Below, one piece after another: positions 1 to 5,155 of a stretch of DNA of 5,333 bases; position 1 is the first letter of the stretch; each line of letters starts with the position of its first letter. Position numbers and translations under genes: made by a program. The DNA comes from Acidimicrobiales bacterium (GTDB taxonomy: Bacteria; Actinomycetota; Acidimicrobiia; Acidimicrobiales; UBA8190): NCBI GenBank assembly GCA_030042575.1, contig JASHZK010000167.1:1-5333 (forward strand), given 5' to 3'. Below the pieces are notes generated by a model, which saw nothing but the letters and a program-made list of their open reading frames with translations, was not told the origin of the DNA and ran no database searches.

Positions 1-270
1 CAGGTGCTGGCTTGTTCGTGCGACTCGGTGCACTCTCAGCGCAAGTGGGCCGAGGAAGAGGGCTTCGGCTTCCCGGTCTTGTCGGATTTCTGGCCCCATG
101 GCGCAGTGGCGAAGGCCTACGGGGTGTTCAACGAGCAGCTCGGTTGCGCCAACCGACACAGCTTCGTGATCGACGAGCAGGGCATGGTGGTGGCCACCTT
201 CGCCTCGGCCGACCTGCGCACCCCCAGGGACAAGGCCGAATACGAAAAGGCGTTAGCCCTGCTCGGCTGA
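1..270 (+). CDS. AhpE-like peroxiredoxin, C-terminal part (5' end outside window)
   Basis: Thiol peroxidase of the AhpC/TSA superfamily, expected to reduce hydroperoxides in the cytoplasm. The reading frame is open from base 1 and ends at TGA 268-270, giving 89 visible residues, roughly the second half of a ~155-residue protein. The segment at fragment residues 28-46 (SDFWPHGAV, then AYGVFNEQ) followed by ANR at 50-51 closely resembles mycobacterial AhpE as I remember it. The Arg after AN corresponds to the conserved active-site Arg of the family. The peroxidatic Cys lies in the missing N-terminal part, so activity cannot be judged. Unusually, the fragment has three cysteines (a CSC pair at residues 5-7 and C49), whereas AhpE is described as a one-cysteine peroxiredoxin. 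The last 18 bp overlap the 3' end of the opposing transporter gene. The internal ATG/GTG codons near the left edge are not starts, because the fold begins upstream. A BCP/PrxQ member is the alternative; the WPHGAV block favours AhpE. Confidence 0.93.
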   Translation, partial: QVLACSCDSVHSQRKWAEEEGFGFPVLSDFWPHGAVAKAYGVFNEQLGCANRHSFVIDEQGMVVATFASADLRTPRDKAEYEKALALLG

Positions 271-2406
271 ACCCGGGCTCGGTGCCCGGTTCCGTTCGTC
301 GCGTTTGCGTCCGACAGGGGTCGGCCACCAGAAGCGTCGACCCAGGTCGGCAGCCAGCATGGGCACCAGCACCGTCCGCACCAGGAAGGTGTCGGCCAGC
401 ACGCCCAGGGCCACCACGATGCCGATCTCCCGTGAGGCCACCACGGGCAAGACGGCCAGGACGGCGAAGGTGCCCGCCAGCACCACGCCGGCCGAGGTGA
501 GCACTCCGCCCGTGGTGGCCACCCCGGTGTCGACACCGGCGGTCGAACCCCGGCGGAGGACCTCTTCACGCATGCGGGTGAGCAGGAAGATGTTGTAGTC
601 GGTGCCCAACGCCACCAGGAACACGAAGGTCAAGATGGGCACGGTGGGATCGGTGCCCGGCAGGTGGAGCAGGGGCACGAACAGCGCCGAGGTGAGGCCG
701 AGGGCAGCCCCGAAGGTGACGATCACCGTCACCACCACCAGCACCGGACCCAGCAGGGCGCGAAGCACGAGCCACAGCACGAACAGGACCACGGCCAACA
801 CGCTGGGGACGATGATCACGATGTCGTGGTGGGAGGCGACGGCGGTGTCGAGGTCCTCGGCTGTCTCACCCCCCACGACCACGTGGTCCCCGGCCACCTC
901 CGCCGCCGCCCGACGTATCTGGCGCACGGCGGCGAAGCCTTTGTTCCCCGTAGGGCTTACGGCCAGCACGAGGTCGAAGTCGGCCATGTTCCCGGCCCGT
1001 TGTACCGGCCCCAGCGCCGCTGTCACCGGCAGGCGGGCCAGTGCACCGCGGGTGGCGCCGAGGTAGCGGGCGTCGGTCACCACGACGTCGACGGGGGACA
1101 CCTCACCGGCGGGGAAGTTCCCGGTGAGCAGGTCGTAGCCCTGCACCGATGGCGCCGTGGACGGCAACTCGCTGATCGACGAGACGTTGGTGTCGACCGT
1201 GAACAGCCCGACCCCGGCGAAGCCGAGGAGCACCAGTCCCGAGATCCACACGGGCCGATTGCCTCGGCTCACCACGCGGCCCAGCCAGGCCCAGGGTCCC
1301 CGCTGGACGAAGCCCGGGGCGTGGCGGGGCACGGCCGGCCAGAACACGCCGCGGCCCATGACCAAGAGCAGCGCAGGATAGGCGCCGAGCAGCACCACCA
1401 CCGCCGACAGCACACCCACGATGCCCACGGCGCCGAAGTCGGCGGTCAGGTTGAGACGAGCGGGAAGCAGGCAGGCCAGGGCGGCCGACACGGTCAGGGA
1501 GGAGGCGACGATGGCCGGCGCCGACCGGCGCCAGGCCACCAACATGGCCAGTTGATGGCGGGGATAGTGGCGCAGCTCTTCGCGGTAGCGGGCGGTGAGC
1601 AGCAGGGCGTAATCGGTGCCGGCGCCGAAGACGATCACGGTCACGAGGGCGGCGCTCTGGCCGTTCACGGTGAGGCCGCCTCGGGCCAGCCCGTACACAG
1701 CGGCTTGGGCCACCGCCTCGGCGATCCCCACGGACATCAAGGGGACGAGCCACAACACCGGGCTGCGATAGGTGCCCGCCAACAGGACCGCCACCAAGAT
1801 GGCCGTGGCCACCAGCAGGAAGGTGTCGGCCCCCGAGAAGGAATTGAACAGGTCGGCTTGAATGGCCGCTTCCCCGGTGACGCGGATCTCGAGCCCCTGT
1901 CCGCCGTTTCCCACCACAGCGCGGACCTCGCTCACAGTGCGGTCGACGGCGTTCTCGTCCCCCGGAACGGGGACGGTGACGACGGCGGCTTTTCCGTCGG
2001 AGGCCTCGACCAGGCCCGACGGGGTTCCCACCGCCGACGCCAGCTCGGCGACCAAGCGCCGGGAGTCGTGGGCGGCCAGGGACAGGTCGGCAGGCGTGAG
2101 CCCCGAAGCCCGGTAGAAGACCACCTCGGCCGACAGCGAGCGCCCCGAGGGGAAGGCGCGGTCGAGCTCGAGGGCACGGGTCGACTGCGCACCAGAGGGC
2201 AGGAACTCGGTCAGTCGGCTGGTCTCGACCGAACCGAGCCGGTTGGCGAAGGGAACGGCTACACCCACCACGGCCAGCCAGAAGACCACTCCGGCCCAGC
2301 TCGCCATCCTCCCCGTGACCAGCTCGGCCAGTCGGGCGATGCGACGCTGGAATTTCGTGGGCGTGTCGCTGGCGGGGGGCGGCAGGCCCCTCGGTGCCTC
2401 GGCCAT
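253..2406 (-). CDS. MMPL/RND-family transporter, 717 aa
   Basis: Inner-membrane, proton-driven transporter of the MMPL (MmpL/YdfJ-like) branch of the RND superfamily. The substrate is unknown; family members export lipids, siderophores or drugs. The protein has the duplicated RND layout. TM1 is at about 37-54, a periplasmic domain at 55-190, TM2-6 at about 193-350, a cytoplasmic linker at 351-385, TM7 at 386-404, a second periplasmic domain at 405-526 and TM8-12 at about 527-684. The two proton-relay Asp-Tyr pairs are present: GTDYALLLTARYREE with D265/Y266, and GTDYNIFLLTRMREE with D603/Y604, matching the paired Asp/Tyr of MmpL3. Each periplasmic domain ends in a similar G-E-x-A motif (VTGEAA at 176-181, VGGETA at 511-516). 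The start is ATG at 2404-2406, with a weak AAGG 8 nt upstream. The protein is short and lacks the long C-terminal cytoplasmic tail of some mycobacterial MmpL proteins, so it is closer to generic actinobacterial YdfJ-like members. No MmpS partner gene is visible. Stop TAA is at 253-255. Confidence 0.95.
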   Translation of the reverse strand: MAEAPRGLPPPASDTPTKFQRRIARLAELVTGRMASWAGVVFWLAVVGVAVPFANRLGSVETSRLTEFLPSGAQSTRALELDRAFPSGRSLSAEVVFYRASGLTPADLSLAAHDSRRLVAELASAVGTPSGLVEASDGKAAVVTVPVPGDENAVDRTVSEVRAVVGNGGQGLEIRVTGEAAIQADLFNSFSGADTFLLVATAILVAVLLAGTYRSPVLWLVPLMSVGIAEAVAQAAVYGLARGGLTVNGQSAALVTVIVFGAGTDYALLLTARYREELRHYPRHQLAMLVAWRRSAPAIVASSLTVSAALACLLPARLNLTADFGAVGIVGVLSAVVVLLGAYPALLLVMGRGVFWPAVPRHAPGFVQRGPWAWLGRVVSRGNRPVWISGLVLLGFAGVGLFTVDTNVSSISELPSTAPSVQGYDLLTGNFPAGEVSPVDVVVTDARYLGATRGALARLPVTAALGPVQRAGNMADFDLVLAVSPTGNKGFAAVRQIRRAAAEVAGDHVVVGGETAEDLDTAVASHHDIVIIVPSVLAVVLFVLWLVLRALLGPVLVVVTVIVTFGAALGLTSALFVPLLHLPGTDPTVPILTFVFLVALGTDYNIFLLTRMREEVLRRGSTAGVDTGVATTGGVLTSAGVVLAGTFAVLAVLPVVASREIGIVVALGVLADTFLVRTVLVPMLAADLGRRFWWPTPVGRKRDERNRAPSPGSAEQG

Positions 2407-2584
2407 GGGCCCAGCCTTACTCCTGGTCCGCAGTCGCCACCACTTCGACGATCGGCCGGTCCGGGCGACCGAGAGGGGTCTGACGGACCAGCTCGAGGGC
2501 GGTCACATCCTCTGCCTCTGTATCGTCGTGTCCCTGACGAGACGAACACCGGGTCGATGCGACCCCCGACCTTTTGGAGTTACC
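2407..2584. other. Divergent intergenic region between MMPL transporter and VOC gene
   Basis: This 178-bp gap must hold the promoters of both flanking genes, but I cannot assign convincing -35/-10 pairs in either direction. A TATCGT at 2521-2526 could be a rightward -10, but no good -35 stands 16-18 bp upstream. Two things stand out and are described under findings: a one-mismatch SOS-like motif at 2543-2556, and a possible 29-codon minus-strand ORF at 2417-2506 that ends 10 bp before the transporter start. Confidence 0.6.
2576..2579 (+). promoter_or_regulatory. Shine-Dalgarno GGAG that fixes the VOC gene start
   Basis: GGAG stands 5 nt before GTG 2585-2587. The open frame runs back to 2243, but the upstream part lies inside the 5' end of the opposite-strand transporter gene and has no family similarity. 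This site therefore supports GTG 2585 over the longer reading. Confidence 0.75.
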
Positions 2585-2941
2585 GTGACCGGCTCTTCCA
2601 CCGAGGGGATAAAGATCGTGCTCCATCCCGTGTCCGACCTGGAGAAGTCGAAGGCGGTGTACAGCGCCCTGCTCGGGTCACCGCCACAACACGACTCGTC
2701 CTACTACGTCGGCTACGACGTCGCCGGCCAGCACATCGGTCTGGTGCCGGGTGGCGGACCGCAGGGCATGACTTCTCCCGTGGCCTACTGGGACGTGACC
2801 GACCTGGCGGCGAAGCTGACCGAGGTGACGGCCGCTGGTGCCACGGTCACGGAGCCCCCCCACGAGGTCGGTGGCGGTCGCTTGGTGGCCAGCTTCACCG
2901 ACCCCGACGGCAACGTCCTCGGGTTGGTCCAGGACCGCTGA
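2585..2941 (+). CDS. VOC/glyoxalase-fold protein, 118 aa
   Basis: Small single-domain member of the vicinal oxygen chelate superfamily (glyoxalase / bleomycin-resistance / dioxygenase fold), probably cytoplasmic and acting as a dimer. Two beta-alpha-beta-beta-beta modules are visible. The first is residues 9-55: a strand IKIVLHPV, then DLEKSKAVYSALLG, the typical DL-x-K-x-x-x-F/Y-Y-x-x-LLG helix, then YYVGYDVAGQHIGLVP. The second is residues 64-117: SPVAYWDV, the helix DLAAKLTEVTAAGATV, GGGRLVASFTDPDGN, then VLGLVQ. The DPDGN turn and GxLVAS strand are hallmarks of the family. I cannot pair up a full His/Glu metal-binding set, so glyoxalase I activity should not be assumed; drug or reactive-compound binding is equally possible. 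The start is GTG with GGAG 5 nt upstream. The gene is transcribed alone, diverging from the transporter and converging on the maleylpyruvate-isomerase-family gene 35 bp away. Confidence 0.9.
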   Translation: MTGSSTEGIKIVLHPVSDLEKSKAVYSALLGSPPQHDSSYYVGYDVAGQHIGLVPGGGPQGMTSPVAYWDVTDLAAKLTEVTAAGATVTEPPHEVGGGRLVASFTDPDGNVLGLVQDR

Positions 2942-2944
2942 GCC

Positions 2945-2967
2945 TGGTTCCCACCGCTGGGGTGCCA
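2945..2967. terminator. Possible bidirectional terminator hairpin
   Basis: The 35-bp gap between two convergent stop codons (2941 on +, 2977 on -) contains an imperfect inverted repeat. CCCA 2950-2953 pairs with TGGG 2958-2961 around CCGC, a T-G wobble extends it, and after a small internal bulge TGG 2945-2947 pairs with CCA 2965-2967. No T-tract follows on either strand, so it is weak as an intrinsic terminator. Its position is the main support. Confidence 0.3.
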
Positions 2968-2976
2968 CGAAGAGCC

Positions 2977-3708
2977 TCACTCGAAATGGATCGCCGACCA
3001 GCGTTCGGGGACCGAGGGGTCGCCCACGACCTCGACGGTGCCCTGGCCGACGGCACGCCGGCCGCACATCCACAGCAGGAGGTCGGAGGTGGAGGCTCGC
3101 ACCGTGGCCTGCGGGGGGTCGAGCCCGTGGGCCCGCCCGATGTTGGTGGGGCTCAACGTGAGGGTACGGGCGAAAGACGTGTCCGTCGCCTGTAGGCCGA
3201 GGGTGCCCGACAGGGTGTGCACCGGCGCCTCCTTCTCCAAGACGAAAGAGACGATGTCGAGGTATTCCTCGATGCCGTCCAGAGCGAGTTCCTGGTCGAA
3301 CGGGCGTGGGTCGGCTACGGCGTTCTCGGCGTCCCACCGGTGGACGGCCGTCTCGTGCGCCATGCGCCGAGGCCAGAAGCGGGCGGGCGCCGGGGCCAAG
3401 GCCATCCAGTTCCACACCATGTCGTCGGGGTCCACCTGCTCGAGGGTCCCTGTCAGCAGGGCCAGCCCTTCCTCGTACCAGTCGGGCAGTTGCTCTGGTG
3501 GCGGCGGATCGGGGAACCGTCCGCGTCGCGTGGCCCCGGTGCGCACCATCTCCTCCACCCAGCGGTGCACTCGTCCCACATGGGCCAGGAGCTCGGCCAC
3601 GGTCCACGCCGGGCAGCTGGGCACCGGGGCATCCAGCTGCTCCCGGCCCGCGGCCAGGGCGCGGGCGCCGTCGGCGCCCACGTGCCCGAGGTAGGTGGCG
3701 GCGTCCAC
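2977..3708 (-). CDS. Maleylpyruvate isomerase-family mycothiol-dependent (DinB-like) protein, 243 aa
   Basis: Metal-dependent protein of the mycothiol/DinB-like superfamily, of the type annotated as maleylpyruvate isomerase-family mycothiol-dependent enzyme. Members use mycothiol (or are inferred to) in isomerisation or detoxification; the substrate here is unknown. The N-terminal four-helix domain (about 1-155) opens with DAATYLGHVGADGARALAAG and carries CPAWTVAELLAHVGRVHRW, the typical C-P-x-W-T-V-x-x-L-x-x-H-x-x-x-V-H-R-W block. The expected zinc ligands are present as H43, E119 and H123 (HETAVHRWDAE). This matches the H/E/H spacing in the Corynebacterium glutamicum enzyme (H52, E144, H148 from memory). 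Residues about 160-240 form the smaller C-terminal domain (LLWMCGRR, VEVVGDP). GTG 3706-3708 is chosen because the family starts at this point and no better in-frame start lies upstream. It has no strong ribosome site and begins 8 bp after the upstream gene's stop, so translational coupling is likely. Confidence 0.9.
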   Translation of the reverse strand: MDAATYLGHVGADGARALAAGREQLDAPVPSCPAWTVAELLAHVGRVHRWVEEMVRTGATRRGRFPDPPPPEQLPDWYEEGLALLTGTLEQVDPDDMVWNWMALAPAPARFWPRRMAHETAVHRWDAENAVADPRPFDQELALDGIEEYLDIVSFVLEKEAPVHTLSGTLGLQATDTSFARTLTLSPTNIGRAHGLDPPQATVRASTSDLLLWMCGRRAVGQGTVEVVGDPSVPERWSAIHFE

Positions 3709-3716
3709 GGGAGCGG

Positions 3717-4133
3717 TCAGCTTCGGCGGGCGAGCTCGACCACCGGGATGACCCGTGACGTCTTTTGCCGGTACTCGGCGAAACCGGGAAAGCGGCGCGC
3801 CTGCTCTGCGTAGATGCGATCCCGGTCGAGGCCCGATATCGGGGTGGCAGTGGCCGGGTAGGTCTCGGTATCCACCTCCACCTCCACCTCGGGATGGGCG
3901 ACGAGGTTGCGGTACCAGTCGGGATCGACATCGGAGCCTCCCTTGGAGTCGAACACGTAACGGCGGCCGTCGAGGTCGAGGTACATCATCGGGTTGACCC
4001 GTTCGTTCCCCGTCCTGGCTCCGGTGGTGTGCAGCAGGAGGATGGGTGCCCCTTGGAACGGACCTCCGACTCTGCCTTCGTTGGCTCGGAACTCCTCGAT
4101 GACCTTGGCGTTCCAGTCGCGCACGTCGCTCAC
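3717..4133 (-). CDS. Deazaflavin (F420)-dependent nitroreductase-family protein, 138 aa
   Basis: Split-beta-barrel protein of the DDN (Rv3547-like) family, which binds reduced coenzyme F420 and reduces quinones, nitro compounds or other electrophiles. Its cellular substrate is unknown. Family features in order are NAKVIEEFRANEGRVGG at residues 8-24, then F-x-G-A-P-ILLLHTTGARTG at 26-42, RVNPMMYL at 45-52, FDSKGGSDVDPDWYRNL at 61-77 (the SKGG-x-x-x-x-PxWYxNL signature that contacts the cofactor in the family), and RFPGFAEYRQKTSRVIPVVEL at 114-134. Length is typical (about 140-150). The N-terminus begins only a few residues before the core, so there is no membrane anchor. The start is GTG 4131-4133 with a strong GGGAGG 5 nt upstream; the nearby ATG at 4133-4135 is immediately followed by TGA in its own frame and is not the start. 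The gene follows lexA by 69 bp and precedes the isomerase-family gene by 8 bp, so the last two form an operon. Presence of the family implies an F420-producing host. Confidence 0.94.
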   Translation of the reverse strand: MSDVRDWNAKVIEEFRANEGRVGGPFQGAPILLLHTTGARTGNERVNPMMYLDLDGRRYVFDSKGGSDVDPDWYRNLVAHPEVEVEVDTETYPATATPISGLDRDRIYAEQARRFPGFAEYRQKTSRVIPVVELARRS

Positions 4134-4138
4134 ATCCG

Positions 4139-4144
4139 CCTCCC
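4139..4144 (-). promoter_or_regulatory. Strong Shine-Dalgarno GGGAGG for the F420-family gene
   Basis: Reading on the minus strand, GGGAGG stands 5 nt before GTG 4133-4131. It is the strongest ribosome site in the window and decides GTG rather than the overlapping ATG as the start. A gene with its own strong site behind lexA can be translated independently of lexA. Confidence 0.8.
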
Positions 4145-4173
4145 TTCGACCGCGGCGGCAATGGGCAGGCTAT

Positions 4174-4198
4174 CGGCACGGGCGAGATGCTCGTGCCG
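4174..4198 (-). terminator. Hairpin just after lexA stop (terminator or attenuator candidate)
   Basis: Perfect 7-bp inverted repeat CGGCACG (4174-4180) / CGTGCCG (4192-4198) with an 11-nt loop, 4 nt beyond the lexA stop. No T-run follows on the minus strand. It could terminate part of the lexA transcript, or protect its 3' end while allowing read-through to the downstream pair of genes. Confidence 0.4.
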
Positions 4199-4202
4199 GC
4201 GA

Positions 4203-4832
4203 TCACAAGCGGCGCAACACCGTCACGACCTTGCCGTAGATCGTCACCTGGGCCGGGTCGAAGTCCATGGGGGACATGGTGGGGTTGGCCGGCGTGAGCA
4301 CCACCCGTCCGCGGCGCCGGGAGAACGTCTTCACCGTGGCCTCCTCACCGGGCAGCCCCGCCACCACGACGTCGCCGTTGTCGGCCACCGGCTGCTGACG
4401 GACCACGACGTAGTCGCCGTGGAGGATGCCGGCGTCGATCATCGAGTCGCCGCGTACCCGCAGCATGAACAGCGATCCCGTCCCGGTGAAGTCCTCGGGG
4501 AGGGGCAGGAGCTCCTCCACGTTCTCGCTGGCCAGCACCCCGGCGCCGGCCGCCACCTCGCCCACGAGCGGCACCGTACGGGTCGGCCTGGCCGCCATGG
4601 CCGCTTTCGACGACGGGTCGTAGCGCACCTCGATGGCCCGCGGTTTGGTGGGGTCGCGGCGCAGGTACCCCTGGCGCTGGAGCACGGCCAGATGGGCGTG
4701 CACCGTCGAAGAAGAGGTGAGTCCCACCGCCTCCCCGATCTCGCGCACCGACGGCGGATAGCCCCGCTCCCGGAGGCTGGCGGCGATGCACTCGAGGATC
4801 TGCTGTCGCTTGCCCGTCAGGGCCTCGGCCAT
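4203..4832 (-). CDS. lexA: LexA SOS repressor, 209 aa
   Basis: Transcriptional repressor of the DNA-damage (SOS) regulon. It binds SOS boxes as a dimer and cuts itself when stimulated by RecA filaments. The N-terminal winged helix-turn-helix spans residues 5-70 (KRQQILECIAASLRERGYPP, then SVREIGEAVGLTS). The recognition helix is around 40-52 (SSSTVHAHLAVLQ) and the wing ends in PRAIEV. The C-terminal S24 peptidase domain starts at about 86. The Ala-Gly cleavage site is A95-G96 in VGEVAAGAGVLA. The catalytic dyad is S130 in VRGDSMIDAGI and K168 in EEATVKTF, 38 residues apart (37 in E. coli). All needed parts are intact and the length is typical. ATG 4830-4832 is chosen over the longer frame because homologues begin here and GAGGAG (4841-4846) stands 8 nt upstream. 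It is preceded by two LexA boxes (autoregulation) and faces a divergent gene with its own pair of boxes. Confidence 0.98.
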   Translation of the reverse strand: MAEALTGKRQQILECIAASLRERGYPPSVREIGEAVGLTSSSTVHAHLAVLQRQGYLRRDPTKPRAIEVRYDPSSKAAMAARPTRTVPLVGEVAAGAGVLASENVEELLPLPEDFTGTGSLFMLRVRGDSMIDAGILHGDYVVVRQQPVADNGDVVVAGLPGEEATVKTFSRRRGRVVLTPANPTMSPMDFDPAQVTIYGKVVTVLRRL

Positions 4833-4890
4833 GGTCGGAGCTCCTCGCTTCGGGGCCGGCCCGCCGCCCGGGCCGGTGGCGTCGTCCTCA

Positions 4891-4904
4891 CGAACACCAG
4901 TTCG
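4891..4904. promoter_or_regulatory. SOS box 1 (LexA operator, perfect)
   Basis: CGAAC-ACCA-GTTCG is a perfect palindrome matching the actinobacterial/Gram-positive LexA operator CGAAC-N4-GTTCG. It lies 59 bp upstream of the lexA start, just downstream of the proposed -10, where bound LexA would block its own transcription. Confidence 0.93.
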
Positions 4905-4907
4905 ACC

Positions 4908-4936
4908 AGGGTAACGGGTCCCGGCTTCGGAGGCAA
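4908..4936 (-). promoter_or_regulatory. Possible lexA promoter
   Basis: On the minus strand, TTGCCT (4936-4931, 4 of 6 matches to TTGACA) is separated by 17 bp from TACCCT (4913-4908, 3 of 6 to TATAAT). The hexamers are poor on their own. The support is that SOS box 2 overlaps the -35 and SOS box 1 covers the predicted start region, the expected arrangement for autorepression. Confidence 0.4.
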
Positions 4937-4947
4937 ACACCCGTTCG
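4934..4947. promoter_or_regulatory. SOS box 2 (LexA operator, one mismatch)
   Basis: CAAAC-ACCC-GTTCG differs from the consensus CGAAC-N4-GTTCG at one base (A for G at 4935). Its centre is 43 bp, about four helical turns, from SOS box 1, so two LexA dimers could bind on the same DNA face. A weaker second site would give graded autoregulation. Confidence 0.65.
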
Positions 4948-4976
4948 CCGTCACAGCAACCCCGTGACGCGCCCAC

Positions 4977-4998
4977 CCCGGTGTGTGTCACACCCGGG
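4977..4998. repeat. Inverted repeat of unknown role
   Basis: CCCGGTGTG (4977-4985), spacer TGT, then CACAC (4989-4993), one unpaired C and CGGG (4995-4998). This makes a nine-base-pair imperfect palindrome. It lies between the lexA operators and the rightward promoter and does not resemble an SOS box. It may be an operator for a second regulator or a hairpin insulating the two promoters. No T-tract is present. Confidence 0.5.
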
Positions 4999-5074
4999 CG
5001 CGAGCCTTCCCCCATGACGTGGGTGAGGACTCCGGGCGCCAGGGCCGGTCTCCGGTCGTGGTGCAAGGCGCCCC

Positions 5075-5103
5075 TTGACACGAACACCTGTTCGTGTTCT
5101 GAT
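5075..5103 (+). promoter_or_regulatory. Rightward SOS-controlled promoter
   Basis: A perfect -35 TTGACA (5075-5080) is followed after 17 bp by TCTGAT (5098-5103, 4 of 6 to TATAAT); TGATAA at 5100-5105 is an alternative with 19-bp spacing. SOS box 3 fills the spacer, so LexA and RNA polymerase would compete directly. The predicted start of transcription falls at about 5110-5112. Confidence 0.7.
5081..5094. promoter_or_regulatory. SOS box 3 (LexA operator, perfect)
   Basis: CGAAC-ACCT-GTTCG is a perfect LexA palindrome starting at the base after the -35 hexamer and lying between -35 and -10 of the rightward promoter. Confidence 0.94.
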
Positions 5104-5110
5104 AAGGCGG

Positions 5111-5155
5111 ATGACGAACGTGTGTTCGCTTCTTCTCGCCGTGGGGCCGGCATGA
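5111..5155 (+). CDS. Possible leaderless 14-codon ORF ahead of the rightward gene
   Basis: ATG 5111 to TGA 5153-5155 would encode MTNVCSLLLAVGPA. No useful ribosome site precedes it (AAGG is only 3 nt away), but the predicted transcription start coincides with the ATG, so it could be read as a leaderless mRNA, a common mode in actinobacteria. Its stop overlaps the next ATG (ATGA at 5152-5155), suggesting possible translational coupling. Its first codons also hold SOS box 4. It could be chance; no homologue is known to me. Confidence 0.3.
   Translation: MTNVCSLLLAVGPA
5115..5128. promoter_or_regulatory. SOS box 4 (LexA operator, perfect)
   Basis: CGAAC-GTGT-GTTCG is a perfect LexA palindrome, centred 34 bp downstream of SOS box 3 and just past the predicted transcription start. 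Two perfect sites at one promoter predict tight repression. Confidence 0.93.

Larger units (their letters stand above)
4833..5151. promoter_or_regulatory. Divergent LexA-controlled regulatory region
   Basis: About 320 bp without a long gene, separating lexA (leftward) from the rightward partial gene. It contains the lexA ribosome site, two SOS boxes and a weak leftward promoter at the lexA end. An inverted repeat lies near 4977-4998. At the right end are a strong -35 with two more SOS boxes and a 14-codon ORF. The 5000-5070 stretch holds nothing I can recognise. Longer frames that read through this region, including an upstream extension of lexA, look like GC-rich shadows. Confidence 0.85.

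Noticed and set aside
2243..2584. Long N-terminal extension of the VOC protein
   Set aside because: It overlaps the transporter's 5' end on the other strand, lacks any VOC similarity, and GGAG before GTG 2585 marks the start.
664..3195. Very long plus-strand frame (843 codons) across the transporter, VOC gene and beyond
   Set aside because: It is antisense to the transporter and frame-shifted against the VOC gene. Its composition is dominated by Gly, His, Gln, Arg and Pro without any fold signature, as expected for shadows of GC-rich genes.
3709..4206. 409-codon version of the isomerase-family gene
   Set aside because: The upstream part is an out-of-frame reading of the F420-family gene. 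Family homologues begin at GTG 3708.
3765..4967. 400-codon plus-strand frame opposite lexA and the F420-family gene
   Set aside because: It is the complement of two well-recognised genes, with low-complexity His/Gly/Arg-rich translation and no domain.
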